In this document: positions 28,498 through 37,223 of the stretch, piece after piece | Layout of the letters: every line of letters begins with the position of its first letter | Position numbering within the stretch: position 1 is the first letter of the stretch | Origin: Sphingobacterium cavernae | GTDB lineage: Bacteria; Bacteroidota; Bacteroidia; Sphingobacteriales; Sphingobacteriaceae | NCBI RefSeq assembly: GCF_008520265.1 | Contig: NZ_VIQM01000009.1 | Coordinates: 1-64,000 of the forward strand | Direction of reading: 5' to 3' | DNA: 64,000 bases | Translations under genes and position numbers: made by a program | The notes under the pieces: generated by a model | Told to the model about the DNA's origin: nothing | Seen by the model: only the letters and a program-made list of their open reading frames with translations | The model's database searches: none

Positions 28498-28578
28498 ACT
28501 ATTATATTTTTAGTGTAATGGCTTTATGGTAAAGAATTACTTCAATTTTCCCATAATCGATGTAATTTATCTTACTTA

Positions 28579-28586
28579 CAAAAATA
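28579..28586 (-). promoter_or_regulatory. Putative -7 promoter element for phoH
   Basis: On the minus strand the sequence is TATTTTTG, matching TAnnTTTG, with TTG about 21 bases further upstream as a -33 element. It lies about 80 bp before the phoH start in the divergent intergenic region. Confidence 0.5.
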
Positions 28587-28670
28587 CAAACTAATATTCT
28601 GACTCTCACCAATTCTAAAAAATATTAACTATTTTAAGCACAATTAAAGTATTAACAGAGGTAGTTTTTA

Positions 28671-28678
28671 TACCTTTG
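28671..28678 (+). promoter_or_regulatory. Putative -7 promoter element for the SAM adenosyltransferase gene
   Basis: TACCTTTG matches TAnnTTTG and lies 65 bp before the start at 28744. The 246-bp gap holds this promoter and the divergent phoH promoter and nothing else recognisable. Confidence 0.5.
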
Positions 28679-28743
28679 TAGTCATTTTTAGAAATATTAA
28701 GGATATATAGTAGAGGCGTGTCTCTCGCACACTAACAAACAGA

Positions 28744-29526
28744 ATGAGTGTAATTACGTTAACAACTGATCTTGGGTATCGCGATTTTTATCAGGCGGCA
28801 CTTAAAGGAAGCATTATTTCATTGCTTCCTGATGTCAAGTTAATTGATATCACGCATGAAATTCCATCTTTCAATATACAAAATGCAGCATTCGTATTGC
28901 AGAATGCTTATCACTATTTTCCTAAAAATACCGTACACCTTATCGGTATTGATACCGTATTCCAAGAGGGAAGCCGCTATATTGCCATGAAATTCAATGG
29001 GCATTATTTCGTTGGTGCTGATAATGGAATATTCAGTATTCTTTTGGGCGAAAATAAGGCAGAACATCTTGTAGAAATTGAAATGATGCAAGATTTACGC
29101 TTTTTGCATTTTCCATTGGCAGACATCTTAGTCAAAGCTGCTTGTCATATTGCTGACGGCAAAGATATTTTGGAGTTAGGATCAGTGATTGATGCGCCAC
29201 TTCAAAAAGTAACATTATTACCTATCATCGAAGGCAATATTATCAAAGGACACGTTTCTTACATCGACTCATTTGGTAATGTCATTAGTAACATAAGCAA
29301 AGACCTGTTCAATCAAGTGCAGAAAGGCCGTAATTTCATCTTGCACTTCAAACGTAATGAAACCATCAACAAGATGAGCTGGCATTACAATGAAGTTTCA
29401 GAAGGTGAAAAACTTTGTCTTTTTGGAATTTCAAATTATCTGGAAATCGCCATCAACAAAGGAAACGCCAGTACACTGTTGGGGCTTCATCCCGATGAAA
29501 CCATCATGGTGGAATTTAAAGTTTAA
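28744..29526 (+). CDS. SAM hydroxide adenosyltransferase (DUF62 family)
   Basis: The 260-residue enzyme belongs to the fluorinase-like family that hydrolyses S-adenosylmethionine to adenosine and methionine. Family marks are TLTTDLGYRDFYQAALKG (adenosyl-site Asp), DITHEIPSFNIQNAAF, FVGADNGIFS and the C-terminal GHVSYIDSFGNVISNI. The fluorinase-specific loop is absent, which agrees with hydroxide rather than halide as nucleophile. The physiological role is not established. The gene stands alone and converges with an outer-membrane protein gene 1 bp away. Confidence 0.88.
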   Translation: MSVITLTTDLGYRDFYQAALKGSIISLLPDVKLIDITHEIPSFNIQNAAFVLQNAYHYFPKNTVHLIGIDTVFQEGSRYIAMKFNGHYFVGADNGIFSILLGENKAEHLVEIEMMQDLRFLHFPLADILVKAACHIADGKDILELGSVIDAPLQKVTLLPIIEGNIIKGHVSYIDSFGNVISNISKDLFNQVQKGRNFILHFKRNETINKMSWHYNEVSEGEKLCLFGISNYLEIAINKGNASTLLGLHPDETIMVEFKV

Positions 29527-29527
29527 T

Positions 29528-30160
29528 CTAAAATCCAATTCCTAACATCACAGATAACCGATGCAAATTATATTTGCTTTTGGTATAATTATCATAGCCA
29601 CTTAAAATTTCGACATTTTTAACACTTGAAAAATCATTTGCCTCAAACATCCAACCGATATTGTTGAAATAAATATTTTCAGTGAAACGTTGATATTTGT
29701 ACCCGAAAGATAAAGTAATATGAGACTTCTTATCTTTATTCATATACCACAATAATCCTAGTTGCGGTGAAGCGAGTAAACCTCCTTTATATGATTTTTT
29801 GGTATTTGTACTTTCTTCTGATTTATTTAAACTTAAACTGTATCCTAAATCAAAAGCTCCATACAAGGATTTAGATTTATCTGGACATAGAATATATTTT
29901 GCTTGTGTAAATAACGGTAAAGCCTTAAATGGATTACCTTCATTTTCATTAAATGTATATTTCTCATACCCTACCCCAAGTCCTGCAGAAAATTTATCTG
30001 TATACTTCCATGCATTTACTCCGCGAAAAGAAAGCCCGAGCTCCATAGTCTCGGGACCATAGGTCAATATTCCACCTTCGAGATGAGTAAACCTCTCAAT
30101 TTGGCAATATGAAGTAGATATTGATAGTAAAAATGAGATTATTATTAATATCTCTTTCAT
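29528..30160 (-). CDS. Predicted outer-membrane beta-barrel protein
   Basis: The 210-residue protein has a signal peptide (MKEILIIISFLLSISTSYC) followed by alternating-hydrophobicity strands (LGLSFRGVNAWKYTDKFSAGLGVGYEKY, ITLSFGYKYQRF) and ends LSVMLGIGF with a terminal aromatic, as in small OmpA/OmpW-like barrels. No specific family is recognised. It is 1 bp from the LVIVD lipoprotein gene, so the two are probably made together and both act at the outer membrane. Confidence 0.72.
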   Translation of the reverse strand: MKEILIIISFLLSISTSYCQIERFTHLEGGILTYGPETMELGLSFRGVNAWKYTDKFSAGLGVGYEKYTFNENEGNPFKALPLFTQAKYILCPDKSKSLYGAFDLGYSLSLNKSEESTNTKKSYKGGLLASPQLGLLWYMNKDKKSHITLSFGYKYQRFTENIYFNNIGWMFEANDFSSVKNVEILSGYDNYTKSKYNLHRLSVMLGIGF

Positions 30161-30161
30161 A

Positions 30162-31409
30162 CTAATCTATATGAGGTTTAACAGAAATACAGCTCAACAA
30201 TTTCAACTTCGATTTGTCTGAATAATCATATTGGCAAACTCCATTTTCACCTATGACAATCAACGATTTTGGACCCGGAATCACATCTGTACTATTCAAT
30301 TGCGCGAGATGTTCTATGAGCATATCTCCTACTTTCGTCACATCTTTCGCATTAAAACTTTTAAATCCAAACTGTCCTTCGCAAATATAAAGTACATCCC
30401 CCGCTAAGCCTAGACCATGTGGATTTTGCATTTGGAACGTTTTTAGAAGCTTTGGCTTTGTCAAATCTTTAATATCCACAACCTCCAAAACATTTACCTT
30501 GCCTGCACAAACAGCACCTGTACGTAAAGTTACAAAAGCGTAATCATCATTCACCACGACAGGATCACAAGCACGCACATGTTCATATCGTGACAATTCT
30601 TTAGGTTGAGCTGCATTGTCAATATTGTAAATATACATGCCTGAATTTGTACCTATAAACAAATTATTTTTATAAGGAAATATAGTTTCAATACCCCAGC
30701 CCAGTTTAATATTTTTAGAAAACACAGGTTTAGTTTTATCCGACACATCGAATAAATTTAAGGACGACTGATCAACCGCATATAAATGTTCATTGGCTAA
30801 AGTAAATCTTGCCATCGACCCACCTTGCCCATAACTTCCTCCTCCACTATAATTCAAATGACTTGAAGTTTCCGCATAGTAAGATACGTATGGATTATAT
30901 TTTCGAAAATCTTCTCTATTAATAACGGTGTCTACATAACCAACTACGACATCCTGCAAAGATTTTGTTTCATAATTGTACTGATATACATTTTTAAACG
31001 TTTCTTCTATTCGATGCAATAAAGTAGGGTTTGCAGGATTTGTCAAATCAAAAGTTAACAAATCAACATAACTATCCGCATAAAGAATATTGTCCTTCAC
31101 AGCCATGTCTACATTACCAGGAATACTCAAAAAAGATAATGCAGTAGGATTAGCAGGATTTGCATTGTTAAAAATATGAATACCCTTCATCGGCTCATTT
31201 ATAAACAAGAAGTCTTTAAAAATGTAAATCTTACCCGTTTGCTCCAAAGGTTGCGGAGTTACTACCGAGGTCATTAACTTCCGCACGTTCGACATTTTTT
31301 CAAAAACGGGAAGTGTAGTTTTGAAATAAGTATTGCTTTCTACCTTGTCGCAACCCGACAACATGCAAAATACGACACCCAGAAATAAAAAAGATTTTAT
31401 TAAATTCAT
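30162..31409 (-). CDS. LVIVD-repeat (beta-propeller) lipoprotein
   Basis: From the ATG at 31409 the 415-residue product has a lipoprotein signal (MNLIKSFLFLGVVFCMLSGCDK, lipobox LSGC). It is made of propeller-like repeats of the LVIVD type, such as ADSYVDLLTFDLTNPANPTLL, VDQSSLNLFDVSDKTKPVF, GTNSGMYIYNIDNAAQPKEL and LEVVDIKDLTKPKLL. Such proteins are surface or periplasmic and of unknown ligand. A frame-consistent start at 31466 would put 19 residues before the signal peptide and is rejected. It is followed at 1 bp by a small barrel protein. Confidence 0.85.
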   Translation of the reverse strand: MNLIKSFLFLGVVFCMLSGCDKVESNTYFKTTLPVFEKMSNVRKLMTSVVTPQPLEQTGKIYIFKDFLFINEPMKGIHIFNNANPANPTALSFLSIPGNVDMAVKDNILYADSYVDLLTFDLTNPANPTLLHRIEETFKNVYQYNYETKSLQDVVVGYVDTVINREDFRKYNPYVSYYAETSSHLNYSGGGSYGQGGSMARFTLANEHLYAVDQSSLNLFDVSDKTKPVFSKNIKLGWGIETIFPYKNNLFIGTNSGMYIYNIDNAAQPKELSRYEHVRACDPVVVNDDYAFVTLRTGAVCAGKVNVLEVVDIKDLTKPKLLKTFQMQNPHGLGLAGDVLYICEGQFGFKSFNAKDVTKVGDMLIEHLAQLNSTDVIPGPKSLIVIGENGVCQYDYSDKSKLKLLSCISVKPHID

Positions 31410-31525
31410 AATTTGGTTGTTTAGTACTAGTATAACGGTTGTAATACTTTTCACGCTACATTTCAAATAAAAAATTAAACTTATTCGTCAAATCATCGTC
31501 TTAATCAACAAAAACATCAGTATAC

Positions 31526-32077
31526 ATGAAAAATTGGCTTATTGCACTATTGTTACTTCTCAGCTTCACATACCCTTTTTATAGTTTTTCCCAAACACCT
31601 TTGGATACATCAAGTACATTCGAAGATCAGCGCAAACGCGTAAACAATCTTTTGAATGCACGAAATCAAAAATTCGGTGAATATGATGTTTCATTGCAAC
31701 AGAAAACTGGAATTTTCGGTCTTTTTAAGTCTAAGAATGATATGCAAAAATCCATAGACATCCTTAAGCAAATCGTCATCACAGACAATAATATTTTTGT
31801 GGAGACACGTAAACTTTTGGATTTAAAAGACAGTGAAAAAGAACGTTTTGAACAATTGGCTACTGAATACGATCAACAAGTGACAGCTTACATGAAAACC
31901 ATTTCTAAGCTGCAAAATGAAAATGATAAACTTCGCGAAACTATTAAAAATCTAGAAGAGGAAGACCAAAGCAGCAGTACCTACATCTATCTTTTTAGTA
32001 TATTAATTGTAGCATTGATAGCAACACTAATCTATCAATATAAGCTATTGAAATCTAAAAATGTGACGAAAGTCTGA
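31526..32077 (+). CDS. Exported coiled-coil protein with C-terminal membrane anchor, unknown function
   Basis: The 183-residue protein has a signal sequence (MKNWLIALLLLLSFTYPFYSFSQ), a basic stretch (KTGIFGLFKSKNDMQ), a long coiled coil (about residues 95-148, heptads in FEQLATEYDQQVTAYMKTIS) and a transmembrane helix (IYLFSILIVALIATLIYQY) near the C-terminus. It probably spans the periplasm side of the inner membrane as a tether. No family is recognised. It lies 61 bp before the ABC exporter gene, which has its own promoter element. Confidence 0.7.
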   Translation: MKNWLIALLLLLSFTYPFYSFSQTPLDTSSTFEDQRKRVNNLLNARNQKFGEYDVSLQQKTGIFGLFKSKNDMQKSIDILKQIVITDNNIFVETRKLLDLKDSEKERFEQLATEYDQQVTAYMKTISKLQNENDKLRETIKNLEEEDQSSSTYIYLFSILIVALIATLIYQYKLLKSKNVTKV

Positions 32078-32099
32078 TAGCTACATAGAGGAATATATG

Positions 32100-32107
32100 T
32101 ACATTTG
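32100..32107 (+). promoter_or_regulatory. Putative -7 promoter element for the ABC exporter
   Basis: TACATTTG matches TAnnTTTG, 31 bp before the start at 32139. Confidence 0.45.
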
Positions 32108-32138
32108 TCGCCATTAAACAAGCATTGAGTTCACGATA

Positions 32139-33977
32139 ATGGCTAGACAAAGATTGAATAGTGGCAATACCCAAGCTGAAGAATTACCAAAACCAAAGAT
32201 TAACAAAGAACTTGTAAAAAAAGCTTTAGAAATATTTACGTATCTCAAGCCCTATAAATTCAAGTTTATAATCGGCATGGTCTTTTTGGTATTATCTAGC
32301 CTGACGATGTTGACATTCCCAGCTCTTTTGGGCGCTATGATCGATGCCGCTCAAGGCAAGCAAACTTATCCATGGCTTGAGCCAAGTATACTCTACATCG
32401 GATCAATATCAATTGCAATTTTATTCTTTCAGTCGGTAACATCATTTTTCCGTATTCGACTGTTTGTCGAAATTGCGGAAAAAGCATTAGCTAATATTCG
32501 TCGCGACTCTTACCGCAAACTCATAACATTGCCTGTTGATTTCTTCGCAAATCGTAGAGTGGGCGAATTAAATAGTAGACTTTCAGCTGATTTATCACAA
32601 ATTCAAGATACACTAACGACAACGTTAGCCGAGATTATCAGACAAGCATTGAGTCTTTGTATAGGTGTTTTGTTGCTCGTGTGGGTTTCACCAAAATTAG
32701 CTTTAATGAATTTAAGCATTTTGCCAATATTGGTGGTTACAGCTATTTTCTTCGGAAGATTTATTCGTAATCTTTCGCGTCAGACGCAAGATCAATTAGC
32801 GGACTCCAACAGCATCGTGCAAGAAACTTTATTGGGCATTTCTAATGTCAAAGCATTTGTTAACGAATATTACGAATCTCAACGCTACGGCAAGAAATTA
32901 GACAGTGTTGTAAAATTAGCCATCAAAGGCGCTACTTTCAGAGGTTTATTCGCTTCATTTATTATTTTCTGCATTTTTGGGGCTATCATCGCCGTTATTT
33001 GGTATGGCGCGACGCTAGTTGCTACAGGAGAAATTACGGTTGGAGATTTAACAACCTATATTCTGTATTCAATGTTTGTAGCTGGTTCTATGGGTAGCTT
33101 CCCTGAATTGTATGCCGGAATCCAAAAAGCATTGGGCGCAAGTGAGCGAGTAATTGAAATTTTGAATGAACAAACGGAAAATATCACTGTTAGTGAACAC
33201 AATAAAGAAATTAGCAATCCTATTGCTGGAAAATTGACCTTCTCCAATATTCAATTTGCTTACCCTTCAAGACCAGATATTGATATTTTAAAAGATATTT
33301 CTTTTACGGCGAATGCAGGCGAAAAAATTGCTATTGTCGGCCCAAGTGGTGCTGGAAAATCCACTATTGCTTCCTTAATCTTACAATTCTATAACCCTTC
33401 TAAAGGACAGATTTTATACGATGACGTAGAGTCAGCACATTATTCACTTACAGATATTCGTAATCAAGTCGCTATTGTACCGCAAGATGTTCTTTTATTT
33501 GGAGGTACTATACGTGAAAATATTAATTATGGTCGTTTGGACGCTAATCCAGATAGTATTATTGAAGCAGCAAAACGTGCCAACGCACATGATTTTATTA
33601 TGGGATTCCCTGAAGGTTATGATACGATCGTTGGTGAACGCGGTGTCAAACTTTCGGGTGGCCAACGCCAACGCATTGCAATTGCCAGAGCATTACTAAA
33701 GGATCCTTCTATCTTGATTTTAGATGAGGCTACTTCAGCATTAGATTCCGAATCCGAACGCCTGGTTCAAGAAGCATTAGAAGAACTAATGAAAAATAGA
33801 ACTTCTATCATCATTGCACACCGACTTTCGACTATTAAAAATGCCGATAAAATAGTTGTGGTAGAAAATGGTGTCGTGGCTGAATTTGGAAATCATGACG
33901 AATTAATTGCGACAGGCTCAGGACTATATCACCATTTATATACGTTACAATCCGCACAAAGAACTGTTGAAAGTTAA
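32139..33977 (+). CDS. ABC exporter, fused permease and ATPase (MsbA-like)
   Basis: The 612-residue half-transporter has a six-helix ABC exporter domain (residues about 40-330) and a nucleotide-binding domain with Walker A GPSGAGKST near residue 401, signature LSGGQRQRI near 504, Walker B ILILDEATSALD and H-loop IIIAHRLST. It should act as a homodimer in the inner membrane. MsbA-type lipid A flipping is possible but the substrate cannot be read from sequence; multidrug or lipid export are alternatives. It is transcribed from its own promoter and is not followed by partners. Confidence 0.9.
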   Translation: MARQRLNSGNTQAEELPKPKINKELVKKALEIFTYLKPYKFKFIIGMVFLVLSSLTMLTFPALLGAMIDAAQGKQTYPWLEPSILYIGSISIAILFFQSVTSFFRIRLFVEIAEKALANIRRDSYRKLITLPVDFFANRRVGELNSRLSADLSQIQDTLTTTLAEIIRQALSLCIGVLLLVWVSPKLALMNLSILPILVVTAIFFGRFIRNLSRQTQDQLADSNSIVQETLLGISNVKAFVNEYYESQRYGKKLDSVVKLAIKGATFRGLFASFIIFCIFGAIIAVIWYGATLVATGEITVGDLTTYILYSMFVAGSMGSFPELYAGIQKALGASERVIEILNEQTENITVSEHNKEISNPIAGKLTFSNIQFAYPSRPDIDILKDISFTANAGEKIAIVGPSGAGKSTIASLILQFYNPSKGQILYDDVESAHYSLTDIRNQVAIVPQDVLLFGGTIRENINYGRLDANPDSIIEAAKRANAHDFIMGFPEGYDTIVGERGVKLSGGQRQRIAIARALLKDPSILILDEATSALDSESERLVQEALEELMKNRTSIIIAHRLSTIKNADKIVVVENGVVAEFGNHDELIATGSGLYHHLYTLQSAQRTVES

Positions 33978-34080
33978 ATTTTGTTAATACTATTTTGTCA
34001 AAAACTTTTTGGAATGATGGTTGTTCTAATAAAACACTAAATAAGTAGTTATATTTATATACAATCAAAATTTCAATATT

Positions 34081-34455
34081 ATGAAAAATAAAAACGGATT
34101 AGTAGCATTTGCATTATTAGGACTTGCGGTGGGTACTGCTGCTTATTATTTATTAGCTACAGAAGACGGCAAGAAAACTTTAGATAAAGCAAATTGTGGT
34201 ATAAAAGATTTGACTAAATCTATCAAGGAATTATCAAAGAAAGAATCTAAAAAAGCATCTAAATTAGCGGCTAGCGCTAAAGAAGAGTTAGAAAATTTAA
34301 CTGCAAAAGCTAAAGATGCGGGTAAAAGTGTGTTAGACAGAGTGTCGGACAAAGCTTCTACTTGGGCTAATAAAGCATCCGACGCAGCACATGGTGTAGC
34401 TAGCAAAGCAGAAGATATTGCTGATAAAGCTAAATCGGATATTTCAAACGCGTAA
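34081..34455 (+). CDS. YtxH-domain protein
   Basis: The 124-residue protein has one N-terminal transmembrane helix (GLVAFALLGLAVGTAAYYLLA) followed by DGKKTLDK, the start of a YtxH domain. A long, highly charged Lys/Ala/Asp helix fills the rest (KASKLAASAKEELENL, ASDAAHGVASKAEDIADKAK), resembling apolipophorin or LEA-like amphipathic helices. Such proteins are general-stress envelope proteins in many bacteria. It is monocistronic, and ccmB follows from its own promoter. Confidence 0.78.
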   Translation: MKNKNGLVAFALLGLAVGTAAYYLLATEDGKKTLDKANCGIKDLTKSIKELSKKESKKASKLAASAKEELENLTAKAKDAGKSVLDRVSDKASTWANKASDAAHGVASKAEDIADKAKSDISNA

Positions 34456-34494
34456 TCAGGCATTACATGTAATAGACGAATTTCAAATTATGTG

Positions 34495-34502
34495 TATCTT
34501 TG
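34495..34502 (+). promoter_or_regulatory. -7 promoter element directly before ccmB (possible leaderless start)
   Basis: TATCTTTG matches TAnnTTTG and ends 6 bp before the ATG at 34509. Transcription would start at or within a few bases of the start codon, so the mRNA may be leaderless. Confidence 0.6.
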
Positions 34503-34508
34503 CAACAC

Positions 34509-35171
34509 ATGAGTCTTTTGAAAGAAGTCAAAACTTTAGTCCATAAAGATCTTATCTTAGAATGGCGATCAAAACATGCTATCAATAGCATATTTCTATA
34601 TGTAGTATCTACAGTTTTTGTCTGCTATCAAGCATTCAAAACTGTAGATGATACGTTAATGTGGAATGCTCTTTTTTGGATTATTCTACTCTTTGCCTCC
34701 ATCAATGCGATTAGTAGATCTTTCGTTCAAGAAAGTCAATATCGACAATTGTATTATTATTCCATCACAGGGCCAAAAGCAATAATTCTTTCTAAAATTA
34801 TTTATAATACCATTTTGATGGTCTTTCTGTCGTTGATTGCCTATTTCACGTATTCTGTTATTTTCAAAAATCCTGTGGGTGATGGTTTGCTGTATTTTGT
34901 AGCTGTACTTATGGGAAGTATCAGTTTTGCGACCGTTTTTACAATGGTTTCAGGCATCAGTTCCAAAACTGGAAACAACAGTACAATTATGGCAATTTTA
35001 GCTTTCCCTGTAATTATCCCACTGTTGATTGTTCTCATTAAGCTTTCTAATAATGCATTACAAGGATTGGATAGAGGAATTAGTTTCGGTGAAATCGCTG
35101 TTCTCCTCGCAATTAATGTCATAACAATTACTATATCTTTATTGTTATTTCCTTACCTTTGGAGGGATTAA
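34509..35171 (+). CDS. ccmB: Heme exporter protein CcmB
   Basis: This 220-residue inner-membrane subunit acts with CcmA, CcmC and CcmD in cytochrome c maturation. The N-terminus MSLLKEVKTLVHKDLILEWRSK and about six membrane helices (for example MWNALFWIILLFASINAISRS and GISFGEIAVLLAINVITITISLLLF) are typical. The start at 34509 matches the family; the frame-consistent ATG at 34500 overlaps the -7 promoter element. It is followed by ccmC after 15 bp. ccmA is not nearby. Confidence 0.92.
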   Translation: MSLLKEVKTLVHKDLILEWRSKHAINSIFLYVVSTVFVCYQAFKTVDDTLMWNALFWIILLFASINAISRSFVQESQYRQLYYYSITGPKAIILSKIIYNTILMVFLSLIAYFTYSVIFKNPVGDGLLYFVAVLMGSISFATVFTMVSGISSKTGNNSTIMAILAFPVIIPLLIVLIKLSNNALQGLDRGISFGEIAVLLAINVITITISLLLFPYLWRD

Positions 35172-35186
35172 ATTTTTAGTAAAATA

Positions 35187-35852
35187 ATGAGAAAAAATTG
35201 GTGGAAAATCCTTGCTGCATTTATGGTAAGTGCGTCGGTAGTAGCAGGATTGATTGGACCTGTTCCGGAGCTCCATATTCTTAATGAAACCATTCGAAAC
35301 GTGTATTTTCACGTTCCAATGTGGTTTTCTATGGTGATTTTATATCTTATTTCAGTCATTTACAGTATCAAATACCTCAATAGTGGGGACATGAAACATG
35401 ATATAATGGCTGTAGAAGCTGTCAATGTTGGCATCGTGTTCTGCGGATTTGGTTTATTGACTGGAATGCTTTGGGCGAATATAACATGGGGAGAACCATG
35501 GCCTAATGACCCCAAGTTGAACGGTTCTGCAATCGCCACATTAATGTATTTGGCCTACCTAGTATTGCGTAATGCATTAGAAGAAGAACAAAAGAGAGCA
35601 AAAATATCGGCTGTTTACAATATTTTTGCCTTCCCAATAATGGTCGTGTTATTGTATATCCTACCAAAATTAACAGATTCACTACACCCAGGTAGTGGAG
35701 GAAACTCAACTTTTGGTGAATTGGATATGGACAACTACATGCGTCCAGTATTTTATACAGCTGTAGTAGGTTGGATTTTGACTGGTGTTTGGGTATGCTC
35801 GATTCGCTACAGACTTCGTTTACTAGAAAATAAAGCAAATAAAATTCAATAG
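35187..35852 (+). CDS. ccmC: Cytochrome c maturation heme-handling protein CcmC
   Basis: The 221-residue membrane protein presents heme to CcmE. The tryptophan-rich heme-handling segment reads WANITWGEPWPNDPKLNGSA, the Bacteroidota form of the WWD domain, with heme-ligand His candidates in VYFHVPMWFSM and SLHPGSGG. Six membrane helices are predicted. It lies between ccmB and the small ccmD-like gene, 8 bp away. Confidence 0.92.
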   Translation: MRKNWWKILAAFMVSASVVAGLIGPVPELHILNETIRNVYFHVPMWFSMVILYLISVIYSIKYLNSGDMKHDIMAVEAVNVGIVFCGFGLLTGMLWANITWGEPWPNDPKLNGSAIATLMYLAYLVLRNALEEEQKRAKISAVYNIFAFPIMVVLLYILPKLTDSLHPGSGGNSTFGELDMDNYMRPVFYTAVVGWILTGVWVCSIRYRLRLLENKANKIQ

Positions 35853-35860
35853 ATATTGTA

Positions 35861-36064
35861 ATGAAAAAAATTAGCCTTGTATTGGCATTTATGCTATTCA
35901 CAATCTGTACTACATTTGCGCAAAGTGATGTAGAAATGGCAACAGGATTGAGAAGTTCGGGAAAGATTTGGGTGGTTGTTGGCGTAATTCTAACCATTGT
36001 GATTGGAATGTATGTGTTTTTATTTACCATCGATAGAAAAGTAAAAAAATTGGAAGACAAATAG
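35861..36064 (+). CDS. CcmD family small membrane protein
   Basis: The 67-residue protein has an N-terminal hydrophobic signal-like segment (SLVLAFMLFTICTTFAQ) and one more membrane helix (IWVVVGVILTIVIGMYVFLFTI) followed by a charged tail (DRKVKKLEDK). Position straight after ccmC and size agree with the Bacteroidota CcmD, which stabilises the CcmABC complex. Confidence 0.82.
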   Translation: MKKISLVLAFMLFTICTTFAQSDVEMATGLRSSGKIWVVVGVILTIVIGMYVFLFTIDRKVKKLEDK

Positions 36065-36090
36065 TCTTTCAATTTTTCTATGTATAAACT

Positions 36091-37074
36091 ATGATAATCA
36101 ACCAACACAGAAAATTCACACCTATAAACATATTTTGGGTATGTGCAGTGGGAACTTTATTGTGTTTGGGCGCATTTCTACACCTACCAACAGAACTAAA
36201 GCCACTGTTTTTAGAGCCCGCTGTTCATAATTTATTAAATATTGAACTGGGTAAAAACCTTCATCCACAATCTAATGTACTACTAACGTTAGTATTGACA
36301 CTCCTACAAGCTTTCTTACTAAATAGAATCATTAACCACTTTAATTTTTTAGGTAAACCAACCTTTCTGACCGCATTAATTTTCATGACATTGGTCAGTG
36401 TTTTTTTACCTTTTTTGGTGCTATCGCCTACATTGATTTGTAATTTCATTACCATCTGGATGATGGGAAAATTATTCAATATCTACAAACAAGCAGATGT
36501 CAAAACGCTAATGTTTGATTTGGGAATGATAGTAGCTTTGGGAAGTTTGATTTACTTTCCATTCATCGTGATGCTACTTTTGTTGTGGATAGCACTTATA
36601 ATCTTTCGTCCATTTATTTGGCGAGAATGGGTCACTCCTATTCTGGGATTCGGGGTAGTTTACTTCTTATTGGGTGTGCTGTATTACTGGATAGATCGTT
36701 TTGATGAGTTTTTGCAAATATTCAAACCATTTGCGAATCCTCTTCCGACTGGATTGAAAGTTGATTATCATGATTATTTGGTGGTTATTCCTATCGGTAT
36801 AGCTGTTTTATTATTTTTATTGGTACTAAAAGATCAATATTTCAGAAGTATTGTGCATCTGAGAAAGTCACTCCAATTATTATTTTACATGTTGTTGTTG
36901 ATTGTGGGATCTTTTTATCTAAGTAACCAAATTACTATAAATCATTTTTTATTGTGCGTACCGCCATTGGCAATATATTTAGCGTATTATTTTGCGTATG
37001 CTAAGATAAAATGGTTGTACGAAAGCATTTACATCATCATTATAGCTACTATAATCTATTTTCAATTCATGTAA
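36091..37074 (+). CDS. DUF6427-type polytopic membrane protein
   Basis: The 327-residue protein has about nine hydrophobic helices and starts MIINQHRKFTPINIFWVCAVGTLL, as in proteins annotated DUF6427 in Bacteroidota. Motifs noticed are LGMIVALGSLIYFPF and IFRPFIWREWVTPILG. Function is unknown. It is 26 bp after ccmD and so may be part of the ccm transcript, though it is not a known Ccm component. The next gene has its own promoter. Confidence 0.72.
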   Translation: MIINQHRKFTPINIFWVCAVGTLLCLGAFLHLPTELKPLFLEPAVHNLLNIELGKNLHPQSNVLLTLVLTLLQAFLLNRIINHFNFLGKPTFLTALIFMTLVSVFLPFLVLSPTLICNFITIWMMGKLFNIYKQADVKTLMFDLGMIVALGSLIYFPFIVMLLLLWIALIIFRPFIWREWVTPILGFGVVYFLLGVLYYWIDRFDEFLQIFKPFANPLPTGLKVDYHDYLVVIPIGIAVLLFLLVLKDQYFRSIVHLRKSLQLLFYMLLLIVGSFYLSNQITINHFLLCVPPLAIYLAYYFAYAKIKWLYESIYIIIIATIIYFQFM

Positions 37075-37140
37075 TGAATTAATATATAAACGATTAACCT
37101 TTTTTAACAAAATTGACTAAGGTATTCATTTAAAATTAAA

Positions 37141-37148
37141 TAGTTTTG
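37141..37148 (+). promoter_or_regulatory. Putative -7 promoter element for the outer-membrane protein and lptC
   Basis: TAGTTTTG matches TAnnTTTG, with TTGAC about 24 bases upstream. It overlaps the most distal ATG (37146) of the next frame, so translation must start later. Confidence 0.5.
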
Positions 37149-37223
37149 TATCGAAATAAAGTTAGTATTATTATTGACCTAAGAGTATTAGATAGTAATC
37201 CATTATCGGATTTTAATAAATAT

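Noticed and set aside
35503..36108. A 201-codon minus-strand frame across ccmC and ccmD
   Set aside because: It is antisense to two well-identified genes and shows no protein family features.
37146..37223. Upstream extension of the outer-membrane protein before lptC
   Set aside because: A -7 promoter element overlaps the first ATG, and the signal peptide fits a start at 37224.
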